Assembly (NCBI GenBank): GCA_029339505.1 | Contig: JAQISU010000057.1 | Location: 5,538,001 to 5,602,000, forward strand | Source: Unio delphinus | Taxonomy: Eukaryota > Mollusca > Bivalvia > Unionida > Unionidae | Reading direction: 5' to 3' | DNA length: 64,000 bases | Shown here: positions 1 through 12,140 of the stretch, piece by piece | Layout: every line of letters starts with the position of its first letter | How positions within the stretch are numbered: the stretch's first letter is position 1 | Position numbers and translations under genes: made by a program | The notes under the pieces: model-generated | Database searches by the model: none | The model's input: the letters and a program-made list of their open reading frames with translations, nothing else | Told to the model about the DNA's origin: nothing

Positions 1-430
1 AGAGATATACTAAATTTGGTAGATGGCAGTCTGCCTGTCCGTTATCCTGAATTCATGGCCACTGGGTAGAGATATACTACATTTAGGAATATGGCAGTCT
101 GCCTGTCCGTTATCATGTCTACTTGGCCACTGGGTAGAGAAATACTAAATTTGGTAAGATGGCATTCTGTCTGTCCGTTATCCTGACATCTTGGTCACTG
201 AGTAGAGATATACTAACTTTGGTAAGATGTCAGTCTGCCTGTCCGTTATTCTGACGTCATAACCACTGGGTAGAGATATACTAAATTTGGTAAGATGTCA
301 GTCTGCCTGTCCGTTATTCTGACGTCATAACCACTGGGTAGAGATATACTAAATTTGGTAAGATGGCAGTCTGCTTGTCCGTTATCCCGATTCCCTAGCC
401 ACTGGGATTGAAATATACTAAATTTGGTAA
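1..430. repeat. Minisatellite, about 68-bp unit, about 6 copies
   Basis: Direct repeats share the landmarks 'gatatactaaatttggtaag', 'cagtctgcctgtccgttat' and 'ccactgggtagag'. Copies differ by substitutions and small indels. The array starts at or before the window edge, so its full length is unknown. No coding sense is seen. Confidence 0.9.
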
Positions 431-799
431 GATACGTCTTTATGCTTGCACCATAAGCAACAGGATGTTTTATGTTAAACTTTCTTTCTTAAAGTCCCAA
501 ACAAGGAGTCAAAAAGTTAAAAGTGCTAAATTCAAAGTCATAGCTATAATATTTGAATATTTTTTTGATCAAATATTATTTTGTAAGTTTAGTTATAGCA
601 TGCATGCAAACACTATATGCATATGCGTGTACAGGTAGGTGTTTGTGCACGGCGGGTCATGGAGGTGGGGGAAGGGAGATTGAGAAAGTAAGAAGATAAC
701 AAATCATGGATATTCAAGGTGGAAAATATTTGCTTTTAATTGACGTTATTTTAATATCGAACAAGCAATCAATTTATTTTAAAGGCAGCAATTAAAAAA

Positions 800-2130
800 A
801 CTCACAATGTGTCTGATTGATCTCTTGAGTCAAGTTACGTTTTTTGGTGGTAACTCTTTTGAGTCAATCTGCACCGTTTGGTGAATCTTTAGGGTCAATC
901 TACTACTTAAAGTGAATGACTTGAGTCAATCTACCTATTTTGGTAAATTAGCAGAGTCAAACTGCATCTTTTAGTGAACCCCTAGAATCCAGACACATCT
1001 TTTAGTGAACCCTTAGAATCCAGACACATCTTTCAGTGAACCCTTAAAATCCAGACATCTTTTGGTGAACCCATATAATCCAGACACATATTTTAGTAAA
1101 CCCTTAGAATCCAGACACATCTTTCAGTGTACCCTTAGAATCCAGACACATCTTTTGGTGAACCCATATAATCCAGACACATATTTTAGTAAACCCTTAG
1201 AATCCAGACACATCTTTTGGTGAAAGATTAGAGTCTAGCTACATCTTTATGGTGAATCCAGAGTCAAACTATATCTGATGGTGAATCCTTAGACTCAAAA
1301 TATATATCTTGGTGAATCCTTGGGATCAGGTTACATATACCTATTAGTTAATCCTTAGGGTTGAACTAAATCTTTAGGTAAATCGTTTGAGCCAAACTAC
1401 ATCTGTTAGTGAATCGTTAGAGTCAGGCTACATTCAGTACCAGGTTGCCAAATAATCAGAACAGACAACGGACTATGGCCCCCACGCATTTTAGAGGTCC
1501 TGCGACAACGAATTTAAATAATATTGTTAGACCATTTACGAAAATGGGAGGGGGTATTATTTCGAGTGCCTAAGGCCCTTCACAGGGTTCAATCCGCACT
1601 GGCTACATATATTGGTGAATTCTTAGTTAGACTACATATTTAGGCGAATCCTTAGAGTCAAGCAAAAGTAAGTTTACACCTTTTGGTGACTCCTTAGAGT
1701 CAGTCTACATCTTCTGGCGAATCCTTAGAAACAGACTACATCTTTTGGTGAATCCTTAGATCCAAGCTACATATTTAGGTAAATCGTTGAAGTCAGGCTT
1801 CATCTTTTAGTGACTCCTTAGAGTCCGACTACATCTTGTGGTGAATCCTTAGAGTCAGACTACATATTTTGGTGAATCCTTAGAGTCAGACTACATAATT
1901 AGGCGAATCCTTAGAATCAGGTTACATCTTTTCATGAATCTATAGTCAGTCTATATCTTTAGGTGAATCCTTACTCAGGTTATGTCGTGTGGTGAATCTT
2001 TAGTCAGGCTACATATCTAAGCCAATCCTTAGAGTCAGGCTACTTTAGGTGACCAATTAGAGTCGGGCTATATCTATTGTTGAATCCTTAGAATCAAGCT
2101 ATATCTTTTGCTGAATCTTTAGAACTAGAT
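800..2130. repeat. Long degenerate minisatellite, about 30-bp unit
   Basis: Roughly 40 copies of a unit like 'gaatccttagagtcagac' + 'tacatcttttggt'. The central part (960-1210) forms a more homogeneous sub-family with 'cccttagaatccagacaca'. About 1437-1605 is non-repetitive sequence inside the array, perhaps an old insertion. The repeat has no open frame of note. Confidence 0.88.
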
Positions 2131-2400
2131 GATATGCTGCAATTGTTTCAATTTGTCTGAATGGTCTCGTGTGTTTGAGTCTGTGTTACGTATATCTAAT
2201 GTTTTGGGAGAATCATGAATAATGACTGTAAATTGTAACCATTATCTGTAAGGAAGATAATACATAACTATTTGGTTTACACCGATATACATTTTATTTT
2301 AAGATATAAATAATGCCTGTAGAGTGCATGTGATTTCTGAATAAGTCTTACGTAATAATATTATTAATAAACCTTTCTACTAGATTAGAGTCGTTACTTA

Positions 2401-2838
2401 TTGGATAAGTCAATCATCAAGTGGGTTCATAACCACCACAAAACCATTATGGATATACAAAAGAGCCTGGATAACATAGGGAATTGGGCTAATAAGTGGG
2501 GGTTTAAATTGTCCAACGAGAAAACTGTTGCGGTTCTCTTCTCCCCAATTGGGAAAAAACATACAGAATACCCCAAGCTAACAATTCAGAGTAAGGAAAT
2601 AAAATTTGTACCAGCGGTCAAATTCCTAGGTATGTTTTACGACAGACATCTAAATTGGAGCCATCATATAAATGAATTAGACAAAAGATGCCAAAAAGAC
2701 CTTAACCTTCTTAAAAACCTAAAAGGTACCACATGGGGATCCAACCAGGAAACACTCCTAACCCTGTACAGAGCCTTAATAAGATCCAAATTAGACTATG
2801 GGTGTCAGGTATACTACTCAGCCCCAAAAAACACTTAA
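2401..2838 (+). pseudogene. LINE reverse transcriptase, palm end and thumb (frame 1)
   Basis: The frame encodes the conserved segments after the catalytic YADD box: 'WANKWGFKLSNEKT', 'VKFLGMFYD', and the thumb motif 'LYRALIRSKLDYGC'. The catalytic aspartates are missing because the copy is truncated, so it cannot polymerise. Near 2820 the homology moves to another frame, which continues to 3278. Confidence 0.88.
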
Positions 2839-3278
2839 AAAAATTAGACAAAATTCAAAGGCAAGCGCTCGCACTATGCACTAACACTTTACCATCCACT
2901 TCCCTCGCCGAACTACAAATCCTAACGGGAGAACTCCCTCTACATCTTAGGCGACAGGAACTAATATTGAGGCACGCTGCGAGAATATCAATACATCCAA
3001 CAACGCACCCCACCCGTGTTGCCATCAATAACTGTAAAAGAAGCTATGCGTTAGGAAACCCGCAATATATACCGCCGGGCCACATCACACATAAACTAAA
3101 TGAACAACTCCCTATCAAAGATCTAATATCGGAACAAATCACCTACTACGACTCAGAACCTTGGGACTGTAGTAAAATAAACTTCAACACCACCATAGCA
3201 CTACAGGGAAACAAGCAAGGGCAAGAACTCGCCCTTAAATCCCAAGTTATTGAGGAAATTAATCACAAATACGCGTAA
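2817..3278 (+). pseudogene. LINE RT thumb and connection segment (shifted frame)
   Basis: This continues the LINE protein after the frameshift near 2820, beginning around 'LDKIQRQALALCTNTLP' and containing 'ELPLHLRRQELILRHAAR', a typical connection region between RT and RNase H. It ends at a TAA after 'NHKYA'. The next codons, in the same frame, are the start of RNase H, so this stop is a point lesion and not a natural end. Confidence 0.85.
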
Positions 3279-4154
3279 TACACTAAAATATATACAGATG
3301 GCGCAAAAACAGCTAACCCACCACAAACAGCCGCCACATATGTCATCCCTGAGCTAAATATCCAATTCGGCAAAAGACTACCTAACCACTGTTCCATCTA
3401 TACGGCAGAATTCTGGGCCATACTAGAAGCGTTAAAATGGGCCCAAACCAACCAAATTGAAAAAACAGTCATAATTAGCGACTCCCTTAGCACTTTGACA
3501 TCCATTGAAAATAACAACACAGCCTCCAGAGGGAACTTCCTAAGACAAGCAAATAAAATCATTAAAGATATTAACAAAAATAATAAACAAATTGAGTTTA
3601 TGTGGGTTCCCTCCCATATAAACATCAGAGGTAACGACCTCGCAGATCAAACAGCGAAACAAAAGTTGTCCGAAAACGAACAAATACACCTAGATTACAG
3701 TACTCAAGAACTATATGGCTTTATTTCAAGTCTAATCGACCAAAAATGGCAAGACGGGTGGAATGCCTCTACCCAGGGAAGAAGGCTTTTCAATATCATT
3801 AACAAAGCCCGGCGAAATCGCAAAAGTCCTCAACTCATGTCTAAGGAGCAAATAACTATAAATCGGCTATTGACAGGGAAAACAAAATTGGCCAACAGTT
3901 TCGGCAAATACCTCGGCCCATTCCCAAATAACCCAAATTGTTATCACTGCAAAGTCCCTGAAGACTTACCACACATTATAAACGACTGCACGAAATTGAG
4001 AAAGGAAAGAAAGGAACTAATATTAAAACAGGCGGAAATCGGATCCCCTCATACATACCCGGAAATCTTCCAAAACGCAAACAATAATATCGAAACAACA
4101 TACCGGAATATCATACAATATCTTAAAGACACAGGCCTTCTCAACAAAATATAA
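3279..4154 (+). pseudogene. LINE RNase H domain and C-terminal zinc cluster
   Basis: All four acidic positions of an RNase H1-like fold are visible: D in 'YTDGAKT' (about 3292), E in 'YTAEFWAI' (about 3400), D in 'ISDSLS' (about 3475), and D in 'GNDLADQTA' after 'WVPSHINIRG' (about 3602-3650). Downstream, 'CYHCKVPEDLPHIINDC' has the CCHC spacing often found at the end of I- and R1-type ORF2 proteins. The domain would remove the RNA strand during second-strand synthesis. This reading frame is intact from 3279 to the stop at 4152-4154. Confidence 0.9.
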
Positions 4155-4560
4155 CACCAGTAACTAATACAAGAAGGAGAACCTATACATATACATACAC
4201 TTAAAATATACCAAACAAACCCATCCCCCACCCCTATAATATCATCTCTCATAACATATGGCCTCTGCTTGACTAACAACATCTTCTCTCTTTTCCCTCC
4301 CTACTCCCACTTATTGGAACCGGGAAAAAAAAAATATATATATATATATATATTTATATATATCACACACAACAATAACAACAACAAACAAACGCAAACA
4401 ACAACAACAATAAACAAACAACAACACACATCAACAAACAAGAACAACAAAAACAATAACAACAACCAACAAAACAATACAATCAACAACAACAAACAAC
4501 ATTTTTATACAAAAAAAAAAAAACCTGGTTCCATTCTCGACCTTCTAATTAAAGAGCACT

Positions 4561-5944
4561 GATCATTCAAAATTAAAATATACGGCGATGTCTAGACCTA
4601 GCCTGGAGTCAAGTAGCACCGACCTATGACATCAGAAACGTCAGAAGCATCCTCCATACAAGAACCAGCCCAGACGGCCAAGAACCAACCTAGACGGACA
4701 GAATTTCAGTAGTGTTCCATGAACACATTAATGCCCTGGGACGTGGCACAATTCCGTCCCAGTGGATAATCCAAGAAGTGTGCGGTGCACACATTAACCG
4801 GTGGTACATGTACCAAGGTACGAACACCACCAAAAACCCAAGAGAACAGAACAGAACAGTCGTGCAAAAACTTATTGATCGTCGATCGACAAAGACAGAT
4901 ATAGGGTACGGGACTTTTAAAAAGTTTACGTACGCACACACGCCAAAAGTTTGATGTTTGGAGTATACAGGACATTTATAACCGCCAAATCATCATCATT
5001 AGATAGTGCAGCCCGCGTAGCCGATTGCAGACCTCCAAGCAGTTCGATTAGCAGACGAGGACTAGCAGTCCTCCAACAAGTTAGAACAGTGCTACGATCT
5101 AGCAGTCCGCTGAGCAGCACGCCTAGCTAGAGACTAGAGTAGGCTATCACCTCTTCAAGCTACATTTTATTAAGGGAATGGAATTCCAAAGGTACTTAAA
5201 TTTCTCTCTTATCTTTAACAATTAACAACCAACCCACCTCTAATTCAAATCAGTAAGATCAGACCCTTGACAGTTTAGTAATATACCTTTTAACCACTTC
5301 ACAATTCAAACTTATCGGTATACATTTAAGTACAATATCCATAATAACGTAGTAGTTAATACTCAGAAATTCAAACCCCTGACCCATTCGCCACTATGAA
5401 ACTTTTAGCGCCATCTTCAAAATGTCACTAATAACTAGATGACAGGTGAAAATGAAATCAATTAGGCACAATTTCAGCAAAATTCATAATTCACTAACTT
5501 TGGCAATCAAATGCAATAATTCCCCAATTAACTCCCCTGCAAACTCTCGTGTCTCACACTGTGTAAATGAAAGCATTGACGATAGTGACAAAGCCGCCTT
5601 CCCGAATACCAACACCACCTTTCCATTCTGTATGTGGCCTTGTTCTTTTAACCCCACTGTTTGTATACTCATTCAACGTCCATTGGACGTGATTTCCAAC
5701 ATAACATTGGACGATCCCTCAGTAACATTTTCACGATAAGGAAAGCCTTTGGGTTCAGACATGATTAAGACAACCCTTCCGATGATCCTTCTTTTACAAA
5801 ACACGCCAGAAATAACAAACATAATGAGTGCATCAACAAACGTCACACCCAAAACAGCCATGATAACTTCAAGCAGTCTAGTTCTACTAAACGTATCTCC
5901 TAACAGGAAACGCCCCATTTCAAATAGTTTTTGCTAACAATACA
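4561..5944. other. Unassigned sequence between LINE copies 1 and 2
   Basis: No convincing gene. 4985-5150 is a more GC-rich patch with repeated 'agcag' and 'gcagtcc' words and could be a LINE 5' untranslated/promoter region or an LTR remnant. 5400-5940 has open stretches on both strands. On the plus strand these become hydrophilic and run into the ORF1 remnant at 5945, so they may be decayed ORF1 leader sequence. Neither reading can be proven by eye. Confidence 0.35.
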
Positions 5945-7500
5945 ATGGCACCCGTAAAAGATGCTATTTCTAAATTTACATATAATTCCCTGTTGGACTT
6001 GAAGGCAGGAAAAACAACTGCAAACCCAATATCACCACCCTCTCTTTTTCACTCAACCCAATCACCTATCCATTACCCATCACCAGAAGCAACCTCACTT
6101 TCATATCCAATCCAATCCCAATCTCACACCCATTCTCCATTACCCCCTTCACCCTCATCCACAACCATTCATTCACGCCAATGCCCAGCACAACATGCAA
6201 TTACAGTGGCAAATGATCCAGGTCTAACCACTAACCGAATTACTCATGGTAAAGGTAAACAGATAAAACAAGATGCGTTCTTGTCACTACCAGCGCTAAT
6301 TATGACCTCTAATAAATTAAACAGAAATATCAAGGTAAACACATCAACAGAGGTAATAAGTCTTAGCCAAACGCCCGGACAATCAAAAGAAATTAGAACC
6401 AAAGACTTACTTGAAACACAAGCAGAAGAAATTAGCATAATCGTGTGTGCATCATCACCTCCTTGAAGAACAATACCCACCGAAAAAATACATACAAAGG
6501 CAAAGAAAAAACACCTGCAAACAGGAGATCGAAAGACAAAAATACTGACAGAAGATGCCAGTAAATAAAACAGGAACGGATAACATGTAAACCTACAAAA
6601 ATCCAACCAATTAAAGAAAATACAGACACGGAAAAGACCCTTCTCTTGCTCAGGAGCGAAATTCGCATAATACCCAAAGAAAGGATTCAAGAAATAAGTC
6701 CACAGAATCACAGAACAAGAGATGATACGACAGTAAAGAACATGCACTCTATATAAGCTGTAGCAACGTCCAAAATCATAAACGTAAGCACCAGTGGCAT
6801 TTAGTCGGCTTTGACTATGGCCCACTCAGCTGCCATTGAAATCTAAAGACCTAAAACGCACTAAGTTATAGAGAGATACAAAACCCTTAAAAAGGTAGCT
6901 AAATATACGGATATTCAAAAAACTAAAGATATGTAACAAGGGCACATGCAATGAATTGAAACCAGACTTAAGTAACCATAAAAACAGCAAACTTAAATAT
7001 CAATGATCAAAGCAAATAAACCACAACCAACCATACAGAGCAGGCAAAATGTAGTATTTAAAAAGTTGTGAACCCTCATAAGTTGAATTCCTTGAGCACC
7101 ACGATATCACCCATAAGCTGATAACTCACAGAGTTCAAATCTCCACGTTATACAGACTGATGATCAACCGTGGTTTAGTGTCTTCGGCAATTGTGCTAGA
7201 ATTCACTACAACCCCTCCTCACGTCTGGTCTTCGTTTATTTCTTCCTATACCATCTTGAGGAGTACATCAACAAATCACGCTTCTGCAGTAATTACAATT
7301 TATGGGGCAACCACGCCAATAAGTGTAAATTTAAGCAGAAATGTGATACTTGTGGTGATAGCCACAGTAATAAATACACTTTCCAGGGCCAACAATGTGC
7401 AAATTGTCATGAATCCCACCACCCCATCTTGAGCGCTTGCTCATATACCAGGAGAAAAACGGAACAACATCTAACCTATTTAAGAGCCAAAACGTTGATC
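5945..7500 (+). pseudogene. LINE copy 2, ORF1 (gag-like) remnant with zinc knuckles
   Basis: The open stretch at 5945-6466 encodes a Ser/Pro/Thr/His-rich, low-complexity polypeptide such as often precedes the RNA-binding part of LINE ORF1 proteins. About 7310-7440, in another frame, gives cysteine/histidine clusters: 'CDTCGDSHSNKYTFQGQQ' followed by 'CANCHESHHPILSAC'. This matches the CCHC knuckle arrays of I/Jockey-type ORF1. Stops and frame changes are frequent, so the gene is dead. The ORF1 assignment relies mostly on the knuckles and on the endonuclease that follows. Confidence 0.62.
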
Positions 7501-7989
7501 CAACTTAAAAATACTCAGCATAATGGGGCATCAGTACCTATATTCAATTAATCCAAGAGACATCCCTCCTATATCAAATCAGCTAAGAAGGGAACCACCC
7601 TCACCCTACAAGAGGGATTAGCGAACAAGTTAAGCACCTACCCCCAAAATATCGATGCCAATAGTCACACAATACCTAACTCAAATTGACAAACAACCCG
7701 ACAACTTGTAAACACGCTGCCGACAAATGAACCAGCGAACAAGGCAAGTAACAAAACAAAAGGCAATGTAGGCAACAAAGGAACATGCATTGCAGGTAAC
7801 AAACCTATACCAGTAACTATCAATCAAATTAACTTGGAAGCCGTCATAAATACCACTATACTTTATTACTTAATGGATTTATTGACAGTTATTACAGCCC
7901 TCACCAAACCTATCCACATACCATGTATTCAATTTTTCAAACTACTTATGGATTAGTTGGAAAAAAACACCTTCATTCTATCCAATAAA

Positions 7990-8950
7990 CCTCCGGAACA
8001 AAACCAATTCATTAACTAATGAAAATTAATATGGCCAAAGCTAAAACAAACTGTCTAATAATATGGCACTGAAATAGTAGGGAACCAAAAATGAACAAAC
8101 CTAAACTCCTTATCAAACTTAACAAGATTAATCACAAACCGGATATAATTTGCATCTTTGTCGGTGACTTAATCCAAAATACAACCTTTGCACAACAGTC
8201 AAACCCTCAAAATGACTCAGGATACCCAGCAACCATAGAGTAGCACTAAGTACTCATGCACACAGGCCAAATGACAATATAAATTTTAACATTTACGACC
8301 ATGGAAAAAATATACTGTCGTTCCCCTCTAAAACAAAACTACGACCAGATTTACAGCTCGGCAAATGAGTATATGATTTGTGGCGACTTCAACGCACATT
8401 GTCAATCTTGGGGAGTAACCCGTCGGAACAAGCAAGTTTAAATTATTGATGAATACTAAAACTAGGATTAACCCAGAGGATTGATCTTTATATGCAAAGG
8501 ATCTGGCGGTCTGCACTCCTAATTTAGCCACCTGGACAAACTGGGAAGTGGATTCATAAACCACATCAGGAAGCGACCACTTTCCTATGCACATTTTACC
8601 ATAAATTGTACCATCACAACCGTTAACATTTCTAAAAATCCCAAATGAAGACTGGATAAAGCCGACTGGGACACATTCAACACCTTACTTGTCGGCATAA
8701 CTAGAAAACAAGTACACAATGAAGACATTGACAAATTTAACAAAACATTCATAGAAGCTGCCATAAAAAGCTTATTTCAAACAGGAAATGGGAACAAATT
8801 TATTGCAAAACCCCGTTCCTCCTATAATGGCACAAGCACAATCAAAGAGAAGAAAAAATTTATTAACAAATCACAGCACACCGGCAAATCAACATACTAC
8901 CTAGAATATAAAACCAAGAAAAAATGAACTAAGTGCTTTATCCGCTGTAA
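7990..8950 (+). pseudogene. LINE copy 2, ORF2 endonuclease (APE-type) remnant
   Basis: Fragments of an apurinic-like endonuclease occur in order. There is an N-terminal strand near 8120-8160 reading 'NKINHKPDIICIF', and the core motif 'YMICGDFNAHCQSWG' at about 8370-8413, where D, N and H are catalytic positions. This enzyme nicks target DNA to start reverse transcription. Further decayed ORF2 linker sequence extends to about 8940. Multiple stops and frameshifts are present. Homology ends where the 8960-10290 sequence begins. Confidence 0.7.
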
Positions 8951-10290
8951 CGTTGTAAGGATTAACCAGATTTCAACATGTATATGTTAGACCCTTAGCC
9001 TAATAATTTCGCGCCGCAAATACGTATGACGGTCAATTCTGTGAACAATGAGGTGTCACACCAGTTATTTGACATGTTCATAAAATTCGTGCCTGGCCTT
9101 ATTTTGGGCAAGTCAGTTAGGTAATAATTGTCATCACATGTTTCATAGGTAAGTGGTGGAATTATGTGTTCAGGGGACAGTGTCTGATAATTATATGAAA
9201 CAACATCCACTCGGAATAGAGCAAGGCGTGGCCATCATTAGAATCGTAAGCTTACATCTATTATCTTGAGAACTAAACGCCAGTAGTCGCTAAACCAGCT
9301 TGTGAGAATTATAAGGGAATATAAGCTACTCCGACGTCATTAAAAATTCTCGGGAAATTTGTTTTTCTGGGAATTACAAGAAACCTCAGTACAGGTTAGT
9401 GACAATTGTGAAGTATTATACAGTAAAGTAAGTGTACTTTAATTATTGCAGTATGTATACTTTAGTACGAATAAGTACCATTTTTAGGATTTGATTTATT
9501 TGTAGTATTTGTTCTACATGCATATTTTGAGATATGAGGAATGTTTGTGTAAAGAATTATTATTGTAATTCACTATTTGGTTAATTCGTAGTAACCTTGT
9601 GCATTTATTCATTTGATATTATTGATTTGCAAATGATGAATTGAAATATAAATTGTGTATAAGGGTTGCAGTGTGCACCATTAGTTAAAAGAGAATTTAC
9701 TATTTGTGTATTTTTTGTAGGAATATCATGCGTAAGGATATATCAGCACATGGATATGTGGATATCTGTGTACATTTTGTAGAAGTGCAATGTACAGAAA
9801 TGCGTCTGATTATGTGATATTCTTCCGTATAATAAGATTGAGAATCTATATATACCGTGTACACATATCGGAGAGAATGTGTATTTCGATGTGCACGAAT
9901 GCGTGACCAAAAGAAGGTAATGGCGTATCTGATGATATTGATGTTTAGTGCGAGTTTAGATAGCAAGGGGAATATGATATTCTAATGTCCTTGTGTGTTA
10001 ATACTATCACACTAAGTCAGATAATGAAATAAGCCGTTCCTTGGTCGAGTGAAAGACGAGTGATAGGGTTTTAATTTGAAGTTTATCTGAGAGATAACTG
10101 TTATTGAATGATATTTTTTAAAAATTGAATTTCACATTTTGTGTATTCATTAATTTAACTGTCGGCGCTGCTGACTGGGGGCTCGGAGCTTTGCATCCCT
10201 CTATCACTACTTCAATTTGTGACAAGAACGAGCCAGTGTGGGTCTTCTGTAATAATTTAAATACTATTGGGAGCACCCCACCCCAACCTA
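8951..10290. other. Insert-like sequence between LINE copy 2 segments
   Basis: This 1.3-kb block has no LINE homology, yet LINE linker sequence stops just before it and resumes just after it. Near 10174-10186 it contains 'ctgactgggggctcgg', resembling the start of a tRNA-Pro primer-binding site. A TG dinucleotide with 'gttagaccc' lies near 8984. A decayed long terminal repeat plus leader is one possible explanation, but no second LTR or pol sequence is seen. Otherwise it is AT-rich and non-coding. Confidence 0.3.
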
Positions 10291-10925
10291 AATAAATGGA
10301 AACCTACCTAAATAATAAATCGAAGGTTAAACGAACTAAGAGAATTATCAGCAAAGTAAAGGAAACATCCTGTCATACATACTGCTCTACCCCTGAGCAT
10401 AAAAAATGCAGCTCCAAGCAGGTTTGGAGACAGATAAAAATCATGAAAGACAACAACACTAACAGCATGCCAAATATCCAAGGAGTGACAACCAATAAAG
10501 ATAAACTAAAACATTTTCCAGGAATGAGCAGCAATAGCAATCATTTACCTCAATTCCAAGCACACCGAAGAACTGTAGAGCATCAATTTCTCCATCATTT
10601 AACAGATTTGTATACCAAATATTTCCCACTTAATTCTGATCTTTCCGTTGTACAATGGAAAATAGCTATTAGGAACAAACAATCCATCTCACCAGAAAAA
10701 TACAAACTAGGAAATATATATTTTAAAAAAATATCCCTCCAATTATCGAAGGCAAATTGCTATATATTATAAATCAATCCTTGAAAAGAGGACAGATCCA
10801 GAGAAAATGGAAACATCCCAATCCCAAAATCCGGAAACGAACACACATAACTCTTATCTCACAGACCAATCGCACTCTCTGACACTATATGCAGGTTGAT
10901 GGAGATGATGATCGACAAAAACACC
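10291..10925 (+). pseudogene. LINE copy 2, ORF2 linker and RT start
   Basis: One open stretch (10296-10772) encodes a basic linker ('SKVKRTKRIISKVKE') that aligns by eye with the same linker left at 8880-8945. The segments therefore overlap slightly in protein position. It then reads into the beginning of the reverse transcriptase, with 'RPIALSDTICRLMEMMI' at about 10863-10915. This is the conserved 'RPISL...' RT box. The match stops near 10925. Confidence 0.72.
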
Positions 10926-12140
10926 ATCTTATCAGTGTCACAGAATTAGGAGCTAAATAAAAACATAACTTGGTTATGCATTAGAACTATTTGACTGATT
11001 TTCGTTGTACATACGTATAAGTGTTTTTCCAGGTAAGCGACGGAACTAACATGTATCTCGCCGGAAATTACTTGCGACGAGGGACATGGTAATCACGATA
11101 TGTACGGGTATTTTACCCTGAATAGTACTCACTCTCCTATGGATTTAAGGAAGATCAATTTATAACCGACACACTTGTCCTTGTGGATCTCGTCAAAAAG
11201 TGTACGCTCTCCATTGTGTTCTTCAGCCATAGGGGTGAGTGTTAAATTTATTTTTCACTTGATATGCGAAGCTTATTCAGTTTGCAATGTCATGTCGTGT
11301 AATGATGCATTTATTACAACGCAGATTTGAAACGTTGTGAACTTTGAATTAGAAGTTTGCTATTAGATTTTAATTTATTAGCATATATCTATAGATTTTT
11401 CAGAACCCATTATTATGATCAGTTTGGTTTTATTGTAGTTGACGAGTAGAACTATTAAGAGTTGTCAATATGTATTTACATATGTCTGTACATGTGGTGG
11501 AGCCACGAATGTAGACGTAGCTAATTCAAAGGTGTTGTATGCTGTCTTGTACGTGTGTATGCGTATGATTGTACATGTGGTGGATCAGTGAATGTTGGGA
11601 GCGGCCGATACTAGTGTGGGCCAACCCAAGAACTCGGTGAAACTGTGCGGTTCATCCACTTATTAATTGCAAGACTGTACAAGGGTCAAGCAGCATAGTT
11701 CCAATTGTTGTTTCAACTGGGTACATTTTCATTTACATGAGATTATTTTAAATCTTAGTTGTATTCCAGGAGATTATGTGAATCTCACTTTCAGTGCATA
11801 CCATTATTTGAAACATTTGAATACCTTACGATTGTTTGAATCTTAATCGTAGTCCATACATGAGATTATCTGATTATCTTACAGTGCATAATATTATTTG
11901 AAACGTATATGAAATCCATGAGGTTTCTTGAATCTGTATTTCAGATACATAACATATTTTTGGTTTATTTTCAATATGCGAATGTTTGTATAGAGTGATT
12001 GGATCAATCGTATGTTGAGAGCGTGAGAGAATCATTGTATTTATACACCATATTTATATTTGTTTCCTTATTAATTTATTTCATAAATACCCATCTTTGA
12101 CACATTGTTTGTGTTATTCATTTAATCCAAACCCACTTGG
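10926..12140. other. Second insert-like block inside LINE copy 2
   Basis: About 1.2 kb interrupts the RT domain. The 'RPIALS...' box lies just before it and 'SKTQCGLRKQRPILDQLVRL' just after. There are no long ORFs and no clear terminal repeats. A short internal duplication of 'gtacatgtggtgga' occurs near 11486 and 11571. Identity unknown. Confidence 0.4.

Larger units (their letters stand above)
2390..4560 (+). mobile_element. LINE copy 1 (RNase H-bearing, I-group type), 5'-truncated
   Basis: This is the 3' half of a non-LTR retrotransposon. It starts just after the place where the reverse transcriptase YADD motif should be, runs through the RT thumb, and ends with an RNase H domain and a zinc-cluster tail. 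5' truncation at an internal point is the usual product of target-primed reverse transcription. Coding is broken by one frameshift near 2820 and one stop at 3276-3278. From 4155 the 3' region is non-coding: a short (TA)n stretch near 4335-4360 and an ACA-rich stretch to about 4520. A terminal RNase H downstream of RT is typical of the I superfamily; finer assignment needs a phylogeny. Copies 2 and 3 downstream share its protein sequence. Confidence 0.85.

Noticed and set aside
5484..5918. Membrane-protein-like ORFs on the minus strand
   Set aside because: Hydrophobic runs arise as the complement of a hydrophilic plus-strand stretch next to LINE ORF1. There is no splice or domain support.
6244..6825. 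193-codon minus-strand ORF
   Set aside because: It overlaps the LINE ORF1 remnant antisense, and its Phe/Cys/Ser-rich composition follows from A-rich plus-strand DNA.
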